Made by a program: the position numbers and the translations under genes. Below, piece by piece: positions 46,241 through 55,577 of a stretch of DNA of 64,000 nt (its first letter is position 1; each line of letters begins with the position of its first letter). This DNA comes from Pseudomonas sp. IPO3778 (lineage in GTDB: Bacteria; Pseudomonadota; Gammaproteobacteria; Pseudomonadales; Pseudomonadaceae): assembly GCF_013386825.1 (NCBI RefSeq), contig NZ_JACARC010000015.1, forward strand, positions 1 to 64,000, in the 5' to 3' direction. A model generated the notes under the pieces. It was not told the DNA's origin and did no database searches. It worked only from the letters and a program-made list of their open reading frames with translations.

Positions 46241-47011
46241 ATGAAACATACAAGCAAACTCTGCCTGATCGCCGCCAGCCTGTTGATGCTGGGCACCGGC
46301 GCCGCCGTGGCCGGCCCGATTGCCCCGGTGAAAGCCAACAACGTGGTGCTGGTGCACGGCTCCTGGGCCGACGGCTCCAGCTGGGCCGAAGTGATCACCC
46401 GTCTGCAGGCGGCCGGCTTGCACGTGACCGCCGTACAGAACCCGCTGACGTCGGTGGCAGATGACGTCGCCGCCACCAACCGCGTACTCGATCAACAGGA
46501 CGGTCCTACCGTGCTGGTCGGCCATTCCTACGCAGGTACGGTGGTCAGCGACGCGGGGGTCAACCCGAAAGTCAGCTCGCTGGTCTACGTCGCGGCCCGC
46601 GCCCCGGATGCCGGTGAAGATTTCGTCGCCCTGTCCGCCAAGTTCCCGACCACGCCGGTGCGCGCGGGTGTGGTGGAGCACGACGGCTACCTGACCCTGA
46701 ACCAGGACGCCTTCCTCAAGTACTTCGCCGCCGACGTGCCCCGCGCCAAGGCGATGGAGTTGTACGCCGTGCAACAACCGATCGCCAAAACCCTGTTCAG
46801 CGGCCGCACCGTCAACGCCGCGTGGCACACCAAGCCATCCTGGTATGCGGTGTCCAGCAATGACCAGACCATCAACCCCGACTTTGAACGCTTCCTGGCC
46901 AAGCGCATGAACGCCACCACCATCGAGGTGCCGTCGAGCCACTTGTCGCTGGTGTCCCACGCCAAGGAAATCACCGACCTGATCCTCGAAGCGTCCGGCC
47001 GCCAGCCTTAA
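46241..47011 (+). CDS. Exported alpha/beta-hydrolase
   Basis: 256 residues. Signal peptide (about 1-25, LIAASLLMLGTGAAVAGP), then an alpha/beta-hydrolase: VVLVHGSWADGSSW, nucleophile VGHSYAGTVV and a C-terminal catalytic His in SSHLSLVSH. Similar to periplasmic esterase-like hydrolases of the EstC/salicylate-esterase type; substrate unknown. I chose the ATG at 46241, which starts the signal peptide; an ATG at 46223 has no ribosome site. Control by the CopR-type box is inferred. Confidence 0.85.
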   Translation: MKHTSKLCLIAASLLMLGTGAAVAGPIAPVKANNVVLVHGSWADGSSWAEVITRLQAAGLHVTAVQNPLTSVADDVAATNRVLDQQDGPTVLVGHSYAGTVVSDAGVNPKVSSLVYVAARAPDAGEDFVALSAKFPTTPVRAGVVEHDGYLTLNQDAFLKYFAADVPRAKAMELYAVQQPIAKTLFSGRTVNAAWHTKPSWYAVSSNDQTINPDFERFLAKRMNATTIEVPSSHLSLVSHAKEITDLILEASGRQP

Positions 47012-47017
47012 GCCCTT

Positions 47018-47034
47018 CATTACAACCTTGTCAT
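47018..47034. promoter_or_regulatory. CopR-type box upstream of the DUF2790 gene and two-component system
   Basis: CATTACAACCTTGTCAT, 16 of 17 bases identical to the box at 46121-46137. Placed 89 bp before the DUF2790 start. Suggests that the response regulator encoded downstream controls its own operon and the hydrolase. Confidence 0.6.
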
Positions 47035-47122
47035 CATCCTGTTGGTTGGCTGTTTGTGTCCCCTGGTTACTGTGAACTCACTGCCAGATACCGGCAGCCA
47101 ACCCTTAAAGAGAGATACCGCC

Positions 47123-47380
47123 ATGAAACTGTTTATCCTCGGCTTTGCTGCCCTCCTCGCCACCGGCTCGGCCTTTGCCGATACCACTGCCGCCACCTCG
47201 GTGATCCATGACAAACCGGGCTTCTTCATGCACATGGATGTCGCCAAAGTGCTCTCCAGCACCGACACCTACGGCCAGTGCGGCATCGTCCCCGCCCGCC
47301 TCGACTACCTGGACAGCCAGGGCCACGAACACGTGCTGGACTATCAGGTACAGGGTATCGGCTGCCCCAATGACAATTGA
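47123..47380 (+). CDS. DUF2790 small periplasmic protein
   Basis: 85 residues with a signal peptide (about 1-19, LFILGFAALLATGSAFAD) and the DUF2790 core HMDVAKVLSSTDTYGQCGIV and LDYQVQGIGC. Two cysteines (near 52 and 80) probably form a disulfide. Members are often linked to copper response in Pseudomonas. First gene of a transcript with the two-component system, 51 bp upstream of it. Confidence 0.8.
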   Translation: MKLFILGFAALLATGSAFADTTAATSVIHDKPGFFMHMDVAKVLSSTDTYGQCGIVPARLDYLDSQGHEHVLDYQVQGIGCPNDN

Positions 47381-47431
47381 TCGGGCTACACTTGCGCCAC
47401 GCAACACCGGCACATCACCAGGGCACCTCCC

Positions 47432-48103
47432 ATGAATATCCTCGTAGTCGAAGACGAGCCCAAGGCGGGCAACTACTTGCTCAACGGCCTGCAGGAACTG
47501 GGCTACTCCGTGAGCCTCGCCCGCGACGGCGTGGACGGTTTGCACCAGGCCCTGGAAACCCCGTTCGACGTGATCGTGCTGGACGTGATGATGCCGAAAA
47601 TGGACGGCTGGGAAGTGCTGCGTCGCCTGCGCAAGGAAGCCGACACGCCGGTGCTGTTCCTGACCGCCCGGGACGACATTGCCGACCGTATCAAGGGCCT
47701 GGAACTGGGCGCCGATGATTACCTGATCAAACCGTTTTCCTTCGCCGAACTGGTGGCGCGCCTGCGCACCCTGACCCGGCGCGGGCCCAGCCGTGAAGAA
47801 GAACACCTGCAGATCGCCGACCTGCAGATCGACGTGCTCAAGCGCCGCGTCACCCGCGGCGGTGTGCGCATTACCCTGACCAACAAGGAGTTCGCCTTGC
47901 TGCACTTGTTCGCCAGCCACCAGGACCAGGTGTTGTCGCGCTCGCTGATCGCCTCCCGGGTGTGGGACATGAATTTCGACAGCGACACCAACGTGGTCGA
48001 CGTGGCCGTGCGCCGCCTGCGCCTGAAAATCGACGACCCGTTCCAGCTCAAGCTGATCCACAGCGTGCGCGGCATCGGCTACCGCTTCGATACGCAGCCA
48101 TGA
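47432..48103 (+). CDS. OmpR-family response regulator (CopR-like)
   Basis: 223 residues. Receiver domain with the acidic pair at 8-9, phospho-acceptor Asp51 ([16 protein letters not shown]) and conserved Lys in [12 protein letters not shown], then a winged-helix DNA-binding domain (about 125-220; [20 protein letters not shown]). Belongs to the heavy-metal branch (CopR, CusR, IrlR). The histidine kinase overlaps its end by 4 bp. Confidence 0.9.
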   Translation: MNILVVEDEPKAGNYLLNGLQELGYSVSLARDGVDGLHQALETPFDVIVLDVMMPKMDGWEVLRRLRKEADTPVLFLTARDDIADRIKGLELGADDYLIKPFSFAELVARLRTLTRRGPSREEEHLQIADLQIDVLKRRVTRGGVRITLTNKEFALLHLFASHQDQVLSRSLIASRVWDMNFDSDTNVVDVAVRRLRLKIDDPFQLKLIHSVRGIGYRFDTQP

Positions 48104-49500
48104 GCAAACCTCGGCATTACTCCCTGACCCTGCGCCTGGCGCTGATCTTTGCCTTGCTGGCGTTTGCCCTGCTGGCGACCCTCGGCGTGGCGCTGTACCG
48201 CGAGCTGGAGCGTGAACTGATCCACCGTGACGACGCCGCGCTGATTTACCGCGTCGACCAACTGCGCAACCTGCTGAACGACAGCAACACCCTGGACCTG
48301 ATCAAGACCAAGCCGGAGCTGTTCCAGAACATGCTGGGCAACCGCGAATCCGTGCTGAGCATCGCCGCGCCCGGGAAGAAGCCGTTGCTGGAAGTGAACC
48401 CCGGCAACATCGACATGCCCGACGTTGCACCGGTGCCCAGGGACCACACCCTGGAAATCGCCGATGTACAGCACTTGCCCGGCGTCAATGGCGTGCCCTT
48501 CTCCACCCTGGCCGCCACCATCGATTCGGGCGACCTGGGCAGCCTGCAAGTGACCACCGGGCGCCTGATGACCGAGCGCACCGCCGTGCTCGCCAGTTAC
48601 CGGCTGAGTGTCTATATCCTCGCCAGCATTGCCGCGTTCATCCTGGCGGTGGTCGGCTACCTGATGGTGCATCGCGGCCTGCTGCCATTGCGCCGCCTGG
48701 CGGTGCATGCCCAGGGCATCGGCGTCGGCAACCTCGCCGAACGCCTCGACAGCCAGGGCGCCCCCAAGGAACTGCTGCCGATGATTGATTCGTTCAACAC
48801 CATGCTTGAGCGGCTGGCCAAGGGTTTTGTGCAACTGGGCCAGGTCTCCACCGACATGGCCCACGAACTGCGCACGCCGATCAACAACCTGCTGGGGGAA
48901 ACCCAGGTGGCGTTGCAGCAACACCGCAGCATCGAAAACTACCAGCAGTTGCTGGCCTCCAACGTCGAAGAGCTCGAACGCCTGGCCCGGATGCTCGACA
49001 ACATGCTGTTCCTGGCCCGCACCGACCCGGCCAGTGCCCTGCGCCAGCGCCAGGAGCTGGATGCGGCAGACGAAGTGGAACGCATCGCCGACTATTTTGA
49101 AGGCCTGGCAGCCGACGTCGACATCAACATCATGGCCCGGGGTGAAGGCGTGATCTGGGCCGAGCCCATGTTGCTGCGCCGGGCGCTGGCCAACCTGTGC
49201 GCCAACGCCATCAAATACGGTGCGCCGAGTTCCGAGCTATTGATTCAGGCCACGCCCGGCGACGAGGGCATCAGCCTCACGGTCAGCAATCAGGGCACGA
49301 CCATTGCGCAAGAGCACTTGCCCCGGTTATTCGAGCGGTTTTATCGCGTGGATGAATCCCGGGAGCGCTCGGCGCAGTCCAATGGGTTGGGACTGTCCAT
49401 CGTGGCGACCATCATGCAACTGCACAACGGCCGTTACAGCGTGACCAGTGAGAATGGCGTCACGTGTTTTGAGCTGTTTTTCCCGGCGCGCCAATCCTGA
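48100..49500 (+). CDS. Heavy-metal-type sensor histidine kinase (CopS-like)
   Basis: 466 residues. Two membrane segments (about 10-32 and 168-190) enclose a periplasmic sensor of about 135 residues, then HAMP (about 190-240), the dimerisation domain with phospho-His255 in [12 protein letters not shown], and a catalytic domain with [11 protein letters not shown] (N box) and SNGLGLSIV (G box). The length and layout match CusS/CopS. The periplasmic part carries few His or Met residues, so the metal is not certain. Confidence 0.9.
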   Translation: MSKPRHYSLTLRLALIFALLAFALLATLGVALYRELERELIHRDDAALIYRVDQLRNLLNDSNTLDLIKTKPELFQNMLGNRESVLSIAAPGKKPLLEVNPGNIDMPDVAPVPRDHTLEIADVQHLPGVNGVPFSTLAATIDSGDLGSLQVTTGRLMTERTAVLASYRLSVYILASIAAFILAVVGYLMVHRGLLPLRRLAVHAQGIGVGNLAERLDSQGAPKELLPMIDSFNTMLERLAKGFVQLGQVSTDMAHELRTPINNLLGETQVALQQHRSIENYQQLLASNVEELERLARMLDNMLFLARTDPASALRQRQELDAADEVERIADYFEGLAADVDINIMARGEGVIWAEPMLLRRALANLCANAIKYGAPSSELLIQATPGDEGISLTVSNQGTTIAQEHLPRLFERFYRVDESRERSAQSNGLGLSIVATIMQLHNGRYSVTSENGVTCFELFFPARQS

Positions 49501-49505
49501 ACGCG

Positions 49506-50153
49506 TCAGCTGACCTGGCCACCGGTTTGCACCACATCCACCTGGGTGTTCCAGGCCGTCAGCGTCGCGATCCGTAATCCTTCAACCACGGTCGCCAAGG
49601 CCATCGAAGGTGGCTCGGGCGCAGTGCCGACCACCTGTTCCGGCAGCCATGGCACATGGATGAAGCCGCTGCGCACCGCCGACCCCGCCAGGGCGTGCTG
49701 CAAGAGGTAGAACACCTGATTGCACACAAAGGTACCGGCGGTTTGCGAGACGCCGGCCGCAATGCCGGCCTCGCTCACGGCCTTCACCATGGCCTTGATC
49801 GGCAAGGTGCTGAAGTACGCCGCCGGGCCGCCGGGCACCACGTCGGTGTCGATGGGCTGCTCACCCAGGTTGTCCGGGATCCGCGCGTCATTGACGTTGA
49901 TGGCGACCCGTTCAATGGAAATATGCCTGCGCCCGGGCCCCAGCCCGACGGCAATCACCATCTGCGGGCGATGCTCAGCCATCAACTCGGCCAAACGCAC
50001 ACCCGCCGTGGCAAAGGCGCAAGGCAACTGCCGCGCGACAATCCGCACATCAGCCCCCAGCGGCTCACCGTCCAACAGGTGTACCGCTTCCCAGGACGGG
50101 TTGATCAGGTCTTGGTCAAACGGTTCGAACCCCGTGAGCAACACAGTACGCAT
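49506..50153 (-). CDS. pcp: Pyroglutamyl peptidase I
   Basis: 215-residue cysteine peptidase that removes N-terminal pyroglutamate from peptides. Triad visible: Glu in SIERVAIN, Cys in GTFVCNQVFY and His in SGFIHVPWLPEQ. I chose the ATG at 50153 (GAGG 5 nt upstream); a GTG sits one codon earlier. The start follows the DUF979 stop by 7 bp, so all three genes form one operon for pyroglutamate use. Confidence 0.93.
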   Translation of the reverse strand: MRTVLLTGFEPFDQDLINPSWEAVHLLDGEPLGADVRIVARQLPCAFATAGVRLAELMAEHRPQMVIAVGLGPGRRHISIERVAINVNDARIPDNLGEQPIDTDVVPGGPAAYFSTLPIKAMVKAVSEAGIAAGVSQTAGTFVCNQVFYLLQHALAGSAVRSGFIHVPWLPEQVVGTAPEPPSMALATVVEGLRIATLTAWNTQVDVVQTGGQVS

Positions 50154-50160
50154 CACAGCC

Positions 50161-51111
50161 TCACATCAGTAAGTAGAGCAGGACAATATTAACCACCAGC
50201 ATCATCAAGGCGGTCGGCATCTGCGCCTTGATCACCGCGTTTTTATCCGGCAGTTCAAGCAGCGCCGCCGGCACGATATTGAAGTTCGCCGCCATCGGTG
50301 TCATCAGCGTACCGCAGTAACCGGAAAACATGCCGATAGCGGCCATCACCGCCGGGTTGCCGCCGTAGATGCCCACCAGCACCGGCACGCCCACGCCGCC
50401 GGTCATGACCGGGAAGGCGGCGAAGCCATTGCCCATGATCACCGTGAACAGCGCCATGCCCAGGACATAGACCATCACCGCTACGAGCTTGTAATCCAGG
50501 TTGATGTAGGTGGTGGTGATGTGCGCCACGGCCGTGCCCACGCCCGCTTCGTTGAACAACAGCCCGAGCATCGCCAGCATCTGCGGCAACACCATCGCCC
50601 AGCCCAGTGCCTCGGTCAGGCGCCGGGATTCGCGAAGGGCTTGCACCGGCGTGTCCCGCGTCAGCCAGCACGCCAGCGCCAGTGCAATCAGGCAGCCAAT
50701 GCCCAGGGAAACAAAGGTGGTGTTCTTCGGGTCCAGCAGCGGCACGCCGCCGATCTCGGTGTGCTTGAGCAGTACCGAGCCGATCACCGTGGTCAATGGA
50801 ATGGCCAATGCCGGGATAAACAACTTGTGCCCCAGCCGACCTGCACTGGCCCGCGCCGCCTTGTCATGCAACTGGGCGTGGGCGCCGCGGCCTACGCCGC
50901 CGAAGCCCGCAATCAGCGCCATCACCACCACCCCCGCGCCGACCACCACCGAAGGCAGGCGCTCCCCTACCAGGAACGGGATGGCAAACAGCAGCCAGAA
51001 CAACGAACTCGACCAACGCTTGGGGTGGGTTCGATCCATCAGGATCATCCCGGCGGTGATTACCAGCAGAACCCCGGCCAGCCAGTACAGGTATTGAATG
51101 GAAATAATCAT
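50161..51111 (-). CDS. DUF979 membrane protein, predicted 5-oxoproline permease subunit
   Basis: 316 residues with about nine hydrophobic segments. Matches DUF979, whose genes sit with DUF969 and pyroglutamyl peptidase or 5-oxoprolinase in many bacteria. Probably one half of a two-component transporter. Overlaps the DUF969 stop (ATGA). Confidence 0.85.
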   Translation of the reverse strand: MIISIQYLYWLAGVLLVITAGMILMDRTHPKRWSSSLFWLLFAIPFLVGERLPSVVVGAGVVVMALIAGFGGVGRGAHAQLHDKAARASAGRLGHKLFIPALAIPLTTVIGSVLLKHTEIGGVPLLDPKNTTFVSLGIGCLIALALACWLTRDTPVQALRESRRLTEALGWAMVLPQMLAMLGLLFNEAGVGTAVAHITTTYINLDYKLVAVMVYVLGMALFTVIMGNGFAAFPVMTGGVGVPVLVGIYGGNPAVMAAIGMFSGYCGTLMTPMAANFNIVPAALLELPDKNAVIKAQMPTALMMLVVNIVLLYLLM

Positions 51112-51821
51112 TGCGCCGCCTCCGTCTGCTTGGCCGGCGAGCACTCGCGGGTGAGCATTCGGTCAAAGCGGTGCAAGCGTATGGCGTGAATAATGAAGGC
51201 GCAGATCGCCGTCGGGATGCCCCAGACCGCGATATGCAAAGGCTCGACGTCAATCCCCGAACCCAGCAGGAAGGTGTGCATCAGCGCAATCGCACCAAAG
51301 GCGACGAAGATGTCCTCGCCAAAAAACAGCCCGACGTTGTCGGTCGCGGCGCACATGGCCAGGACCTTGTGGCGGAGCTTGTCCGGGAGTTTGCCGTAGC
51401 GTTTCTCCGCTGCGCCTTCGGCCATCGGCGCCAGCAACGGGCGCACCATCTGCGGGTGCCCGCCCAGGCTGGTGAGGCCCATGGCCGCCGTGGTCTCACG
51501 CACAAACAGGTAGATGATCAACAAGCGCCCGACGGTGGCCCGCTCAAACCGTGCGATCCAGTTTTGCGCATGCAGGCGCAAGCCATGGCGTTCCAGCAAG
51601 CCGATCACGGCCAGCGGCAATAACAGGATCAGTTGCAAGGCGCGGGTCTGGAGGAAACCGTCGCCCATGGTGGCGAGGATCTTTTCCAGCGGGAAGTGGG
51701 CGGCAAACCCGGTGGCAATCGCTGCCGCCGTCACGACCAGCAGCGGATTGAAGCGCAACACAAAGCCGACCACGATGACGAGTACGCCAATCAGCGGCCA
51801 TAGGTTCACAGCAGTTTGCAT
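51108..51821 (-). CDS. DUF969 membrane protein, predicted 5-oxoproline permease subunit
   Basis: 237 residues, about six hydrophobic segments (first at 7-30, LIGVLVIVVGFVLRFNPLLV). The partner of DUF979. The segment ETTAAMGLTSLGGHPQMVRP is family-typical. First gene of the operon; an inverted repeat lies 47 bp upstream. Confidence 0.85.
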   Translation of the reverse strand: MQTAVNLWPLIGVLVIVVGFVLRFNPLLVVTAAAIATGFAAHFPLEKILATMGDGFLQTRALQLILLLPLAVIGLLERHGLRLHAQNWIARFERATVGRLLIIYLFVRETTAAMGLTSLGGHPQMVRPLLAPMAEGAAEKRYGKLPDKLRHKVLAMCAATDNVGLFFGEDIFVAFGAIALMHTFLLGSGIDVEPLHIAVWGIPTAICAFIIHAIRLHRFDRMLTRECSPAKQTEAAQ

Positions 51822-51867
51822 GGTGATGTGGTCCTTAAATGCGCGCTGCGGCGCCAGTAAAGCAGGT

Positions 51868-51886
51868 AGTGAACAAGGGGTTCACT
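51868..51886. promoter_or_regulatory. Inverted repeat ahead of the pyroglutamate operon
   Basis: A perfect 7-bp inverted repeat AGTGAAC/GTTCACT with a 5-bp spacer, 47 bp before DUF969, is a candidate operator. The remainder of the 330-bp gap (51822-52151) holds a small hairpin CCACCC/GGGTGG at 52101-52116 and no gene. Confidence 0.5.
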
Positions 51887-52151
51887 GCAAGAAAACGGCG
51901 TGCAGCCCGGCTCGATTTTTTATTGTTGACCCGGAAGGTCGAGCGTCAGTGGCGGCATCTTTGCTGCTTGGGGCGGGAGGTGTCCAACAAGAAAAACTGT
52001 TGCTGCAAACCAATAAAGTTTGTGGGTATTTGAGGCGTAAGCTGGCGTATTGCAATCGCCGCCCTTGCCAGACGGCGCGAAGTTCAGCATCTTAGCCGCC
52101 CCACCCGATGGGGTGGCCTCCTCTCTCAACTGTTGTGGATACGGAAATTCA

Positions 52152-52697
52152 ATGAAAACCTCCAAGGCCTTGTATGCCCTGTCGTTCGCTGTCGCCCTTT
52201 CGATGCTGGGTGGCTGCGCCGCCAAGGTAAAAAGCGGCGGTACCGACGCACTGGCCATTCCGGAATCGGCCAAACAGAACCTGGTGGTGAGTTTTAAAGG
52301 CAACACCACGGTCGAGCAAAACCAGGACTGGCCACTGCTCAAGCAACAATGGGGCGCAGCCCTGCAAACCGAAGCGCAACAGGCCGGTTATAGCCTCAAG
52401 CAAACCCCAACCCTCGAGACCGGCAGTGCCGACGGCGTGGGCATCACCATCAACGTCAGCAAGTTCCGCTACCTGACGGCGGGCACCCGCTACGCCGCCG
52501 GCGCATTGGTGGGCAATGCGTGGGTCTTTTCGAAAGCCGACTTTTCCGACTTGAAGTCCGGCGCACCGCTGGGCGCGCGCACCTATGAGACCGAGTCCTC
52601 GGCGTGGGAAGGCGTGGCGTCAGCCATGACCCAGAAGCAGGTTCAGGCGATTGCCAAGCAGGTGATCGCGGATATCAAGAACGCCAAGGCACAGTAA
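52152..52697 (+). CDS. DUF4410-type lipoprotein
   Basis: 181 residues. Lipoprotein signal ending MLGGC (Cys22). The mature part (VSFKGNTTVEQNQDWPLLKQ, ADGVGITINVSKFRYLTAGT and YAAGALVGNA) resembles DUF4410, an outer-membrane-associated family of unknown role. Begins after a short leader following the hairpin at 52101. Confidence 0.7.
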   Translation: MKTSKALYALSFAVALSMLGGCAAKVKSGGTDALAIPESAKQNLVVSFKGNTTVEQNQDWPLLKQQWGAALQTEAQQAGYSLKQTPTLETGSADGVGITINVSKFRYLTAGTRYAAGALVGNAWVFSKADFSDLKSGAPLGARTYETESSAWEGVASAMTQKQVQAIAKQVIADIKNAKAQ

Positions 52698-52851
52698 TCC
52701 CCTGGCGGGTATCCATGCTGTTTGCGCGGCGAGTGCCGACGCGTGGCCGAAGCTGCCCAGCGTCGGCAGTGCGCAGAATGTGCTCAGGTACTTGAAGTCT
52801 GACCAGGGTTTGGACGGACTGGTGACGTGGCCGTCGGTGACCCGCCAGCCC

Positions 52852-53277
52852 TCAGGCCAGGTGCTTCTGGAAAAAGTGACGCGTGTGCCCAGGCGGGTAG
52901 TCGGCGATATGCCCGAACTCGCTGAAGCCCAGTTTTCGATAGAACCCGGGAGCCTGGAAGCTGAAGGTATCCAGCCAGATCCCCGTGCATTTTTTCTCCC
53001 GCGCCAGGTCCTCGGCCGCCCGCATCAGCTTTGAACCGGTGCCTTGAGTGCGCATTGATTCAGGCACGCTCAACAGTTCAACGAACATCCAGCCATAAGC
53101 GATTTTCCCGTAGAGGCCGCCCACCACGTCCTGGCTGACGGGATCACGCAACAACAACCCGAAGGTTTCAAACGGGTTCTCGCCGCATTGGCTGATGTTG
53201 TACGCCCTCAGCGGCTGGAGGATGGCCTGGCGCTCTTGCTCGGTGACCTCAAACGACAGTTCCATTGCCACGTCCAT
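52852..53277 (-). CDS. GNAT family N-acetyltransferase
   Basis: 141 residues. Acetyl-CoA loop RTQGTGSKLM (about 78-87) and the closing motif FSFQAPGFYRKLGFSEFG identify a GNAT enzyme of the small type that acetylates amino groups or small molecules. Substrate unknown. Isolated gene. Confidence 0.85.
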   Translation of the reverse strand: MDVAMELSFEVTEQERQAILQPLRAYNISQCGENPFETFGLLLRDPVSQDVVGGLYGKIAYGWMFVELLSVPESMRTQGTGSKLMRAAEDLAREKKCTGIWLDTFSFQAPGFYRKLGFSEFGHIADYPPGHTRHFFQKHLA

Positions 53278-53328
53278 CTTGATCGTCCTGTGTTGAATTC
53301 CAGATCACCCGACAAAAGCACCACCCCC

Positions 53329-54093
53329 TCAGGGGTTGAGTTTTTCCAGGGCTGCTCGCAGTTCGGTATTGTTGCCGCCCAACGCGCTGGTGGCGATTGC
53401 TGCGTTGCGCAGCAGGATCGATGCAGCGTGGGGGATGTGTTCTTTCAGCAATCGGTCGGAGGGTCCCGACAGCGTCAATGCGCCTTTGAGCTCACCGCCC
53501 ATGGCAAACACGGGAACGGAGACCGCCGTGGTTTCCGGGTCGCGCTCGCCAAACGAGCAGGCCCAGCAGCGCTCACGCTCCTGAGACAGTGTGGCGTCGC
53601 CCTGGCGCGAGAACGCGCGCAGCACCTTGCCGGAAGCCCCGGCGTGCAGCGGGAACCGTGCGCCTTCCAGCACCGAAACCCGCACCGCGCGCTTGGGCTC
53701 GACACGGAACAACACCACCCGGCTGCCGTTTTCATAGACGTAGAACGACGAGGTCTCGCCGCTCTCTTCGGTGATGGATTCCAGCAGCGGCAGGATCACA
53801 TCCCGCAAGCGGAACGAGGCTTGATACAGCTGGGACAGGCGCAGCGGTTCAGGCCCGACCGCGTATTGGCCGTCACTCAAGCGCCGCACGAACCCGGCTT
53901 TTTCCAGCGACGCGATCAGGCGCAGGATGGTGCTTTTATACAAGCCGGTGCGCCGTGCGATCTCCGCCAGGCTCAAGCTCTCTTGATCGATATTGAACGC
54001 CGCGAGAATGGAAAACGCGCGGTCTACTGCAGCAACGCCGCCTTCCGGACTGCCGGCTTGATCAGCAAGACTGTTGTTGGGTTCGGTACTCAT
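53329..54093 (-). CDS. IclR-family transcriptional regulator
   Basis: 254 residues from the ATG at 54093 (ATGs at 54114 and 54180 are alternatives; none has a strong ribosome site). N-terminal winged helix-turn-helix (LAEIARRTGLYKSTILRLIA) and a C-terminal GAF-like effector domain (about 80-250) with the family's small-molecule pocket. It lies 117 bp past the MFS gene at the end of the same leftward operon, and repeated GTTCTAT sites ahead of that operon are its likely operators. Confidence 0.88.
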   Translation of the reverse strand: MSTEPNNSLADQAGSPEGGVAAVDRAFSILAAFNIDQESLSLAEIARRTGLYKSTILRLIASLEKAGFVRRLSDGQYAVGPEPLRLSQLYQASFRLRDVILPLLESITEESGETSSFYVYENGSRVVLFRVEPKRAVRVSVLEGARFPLHAGASGKVLRAFSRQGDATLSQERERCWACSFGERDPETTAVSVPVFAMGGELKGALTLSGPSDRLLKEHIPHAASILLRNAAIATSALGGNNTELRAALEKLNP

Positions 54094-54210
54094 GGCCACT
54101 CGTTGGGTATTCATCGCCGGCGCGAGCGGCAGCATCATTGCCGTCCCGGTCGCGCCAGACACGCTCAGTCGCCGTAACATACCCTTTTGCGCCGGGGTGC
54201 AGCCACCGCA

Positions 54211-55530
54211 TTATGCTTCCCGCAGGAAAAGCCGCAGCGACATGACCATCGCCGCCGCGACAAACATGATGCAACCCATCACCATCAAGCCCGCCGTGAA
54301 CGAGCCGGTGTAGTCCTTGAGAAAGCCCATCAGGTAAGGCCCGACAAACCCGCCAAAGGCCCCAATCGAGTTGATCAGCGCAATGCCGCCGGCCGCGGCC
54401 TGGCCACGCAGGAACTTGCCGGGCAAGGTGTAGAAAATGGTCTTGCCGGCAATCGTCCCCACCAGCGCCAGGGTGATCCCGGCCAGGGCGGCCACCAGCG
54501 TGTCCATCTGCAGGGCGACCAATAGCGCCAGGCCGGCCAACAGCATGGCCAGGGTCAGGTTGAAAATCCCCTTGCCGGTGCGGTCAACGTGTTTTGCCCA
54601 CACCAGCAAGCCGATGGTTGCAAAAAAGTAGGGAATTGCCGCCACCCAGCCGATCATGCTGACTTCGACGCCGTGAGCCTTGAGCATCTGCGGCAGCCAG
54701 ATCCCGATGCCGTAGGAGCCCAGGGTAAAGCTGAAGGTGATCGAGCTGAGGATCCACACCCGCGGGTCTTTCAAGGCGGCCTTGAAACCATGGCGGTGCT
54801 GGCCCTGGCCCTGTTCTTGCGCCAACAACCCGGTGAGGACGGCACGCTCCCGCGTCGACAACCAGTGGGCCTCGGAAGGCTGATTGGTCAGCACTTTCAG
54901 GGTGATCAGGCCGAGGATACACGCCGGGATGCCTTCGATCAGAAACATCCATTGCCACCCCGCCAGCCCCCAGATGCCATGCATTTGCAGCAGCCACACC
55001 GACAGCGGGCCACCCACCAGGAACGAAATCGGCGTGGCCGCGGTAAACCACGCCAGCACCCGGGTGCGGTACTGCGCCGGAAACCACAGGGTGAGGAAAA
55101 AGATCACCCCGGGAAAGAACCCGGCCTCGGCCACACCCAGTACCAGGCGCATGGCGTAGAAGCTATAAGGACCCACGACCCACGCCGTGGCCGCCGCTGC
55201 AATCCCCCAGGTAATCATGATGCGCGCCATCCACCGCCGGGCGCCAAAGCGGTACATCGCCAGGTTGCTCGGCACCTCGCACAGGCAGTAGCCCACGAAC
55301 ATGATCCCCGCACCCAGGCCGAATTGCGTGGCGGTCAGGCCGAGCTGCCCGGTCATTTGCAGCGCGGCATAACCGACGCTGGTGCGGTCCAGGTAGTTGA
55401 AAAAATACGCCAGGGCCAGCAGCGGGATCAGGCGCCAGGCGGCCTTGTGCAACACGCGTGTTTGCTCGGCGTCCAGCACCACGGCGGTGGTGGCTGGGGT
55501 GCCGGATGCAGGTGTCGTGACAATTGCCAT
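54211..55530 (-). CDS. MFS transporter of the anion:cation symporter family
   Basis: 439 residues with twelve hydrophobic segments, of the phthalate/glucarate/tartrate-type (ACS) MFS branch: LALAYFFNYLDRTSVGYAAL (first segment), the loop RFGARRWMARIMI and the long central loop (about 215-250). Takes up an organic acid. I chose the ATG at 55530 (AGGAAA 6 nt upstream) over 55548. Follows the CoA-transferase gene by 47 bp. Confidence 0.9.
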   Translation of the reverse strand: MAIVTTPASGTPATTAVVLDAEQTRVLHKAAWRLIPLLALAYFFNYLDRTSVGYAALQMTGQLGLTATQFGLGAGIMFVGYCLCEVPSNLAMYRFGARRWMARIMITWGIAAAATAWVVGPYSFYAMRLVLGVAEAGFFPGVIFFLTLWFPAQYRTRVLAWFTAATPISFLVGGPLSVWLLQMHGIWGLAGWQWMFLIEGIPACILGLITLKVLTNQPSEAHWLSTRERAVLTGLLAQEQGQGQHRHGFKAALKDPRVWILSSITFSFTLGSYGIGIWLPQMLKAHGVEVSMIGWVAAIPYFFATIGLLVWAKHVDRTGKGIFNLTLAMLLAGLALLVALQMDTLVAALAGITLALVGTIAGKTIFYTLPGKFLRGQAAAGGIALINSIGAFGGFVGPYLMGFLKDYTGSFTAGLMVMGCIMFVAAAMVMSLRLFLREA

Positions 55531-55577
55531 GACCGGTTTCCTCGACATTATTGTTATTGGAATGGCGACAGCGGGGC

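Noticed and set aside
52698..52851. Coding-like stretch on the minus strand downstream of the GNAT gene (readable as GWRVTDGHVTSPSKPWSDF)
   Set aside because: Too short, no start codon and no family recognised; could be a gene remnant, but the evidence is insufficient.
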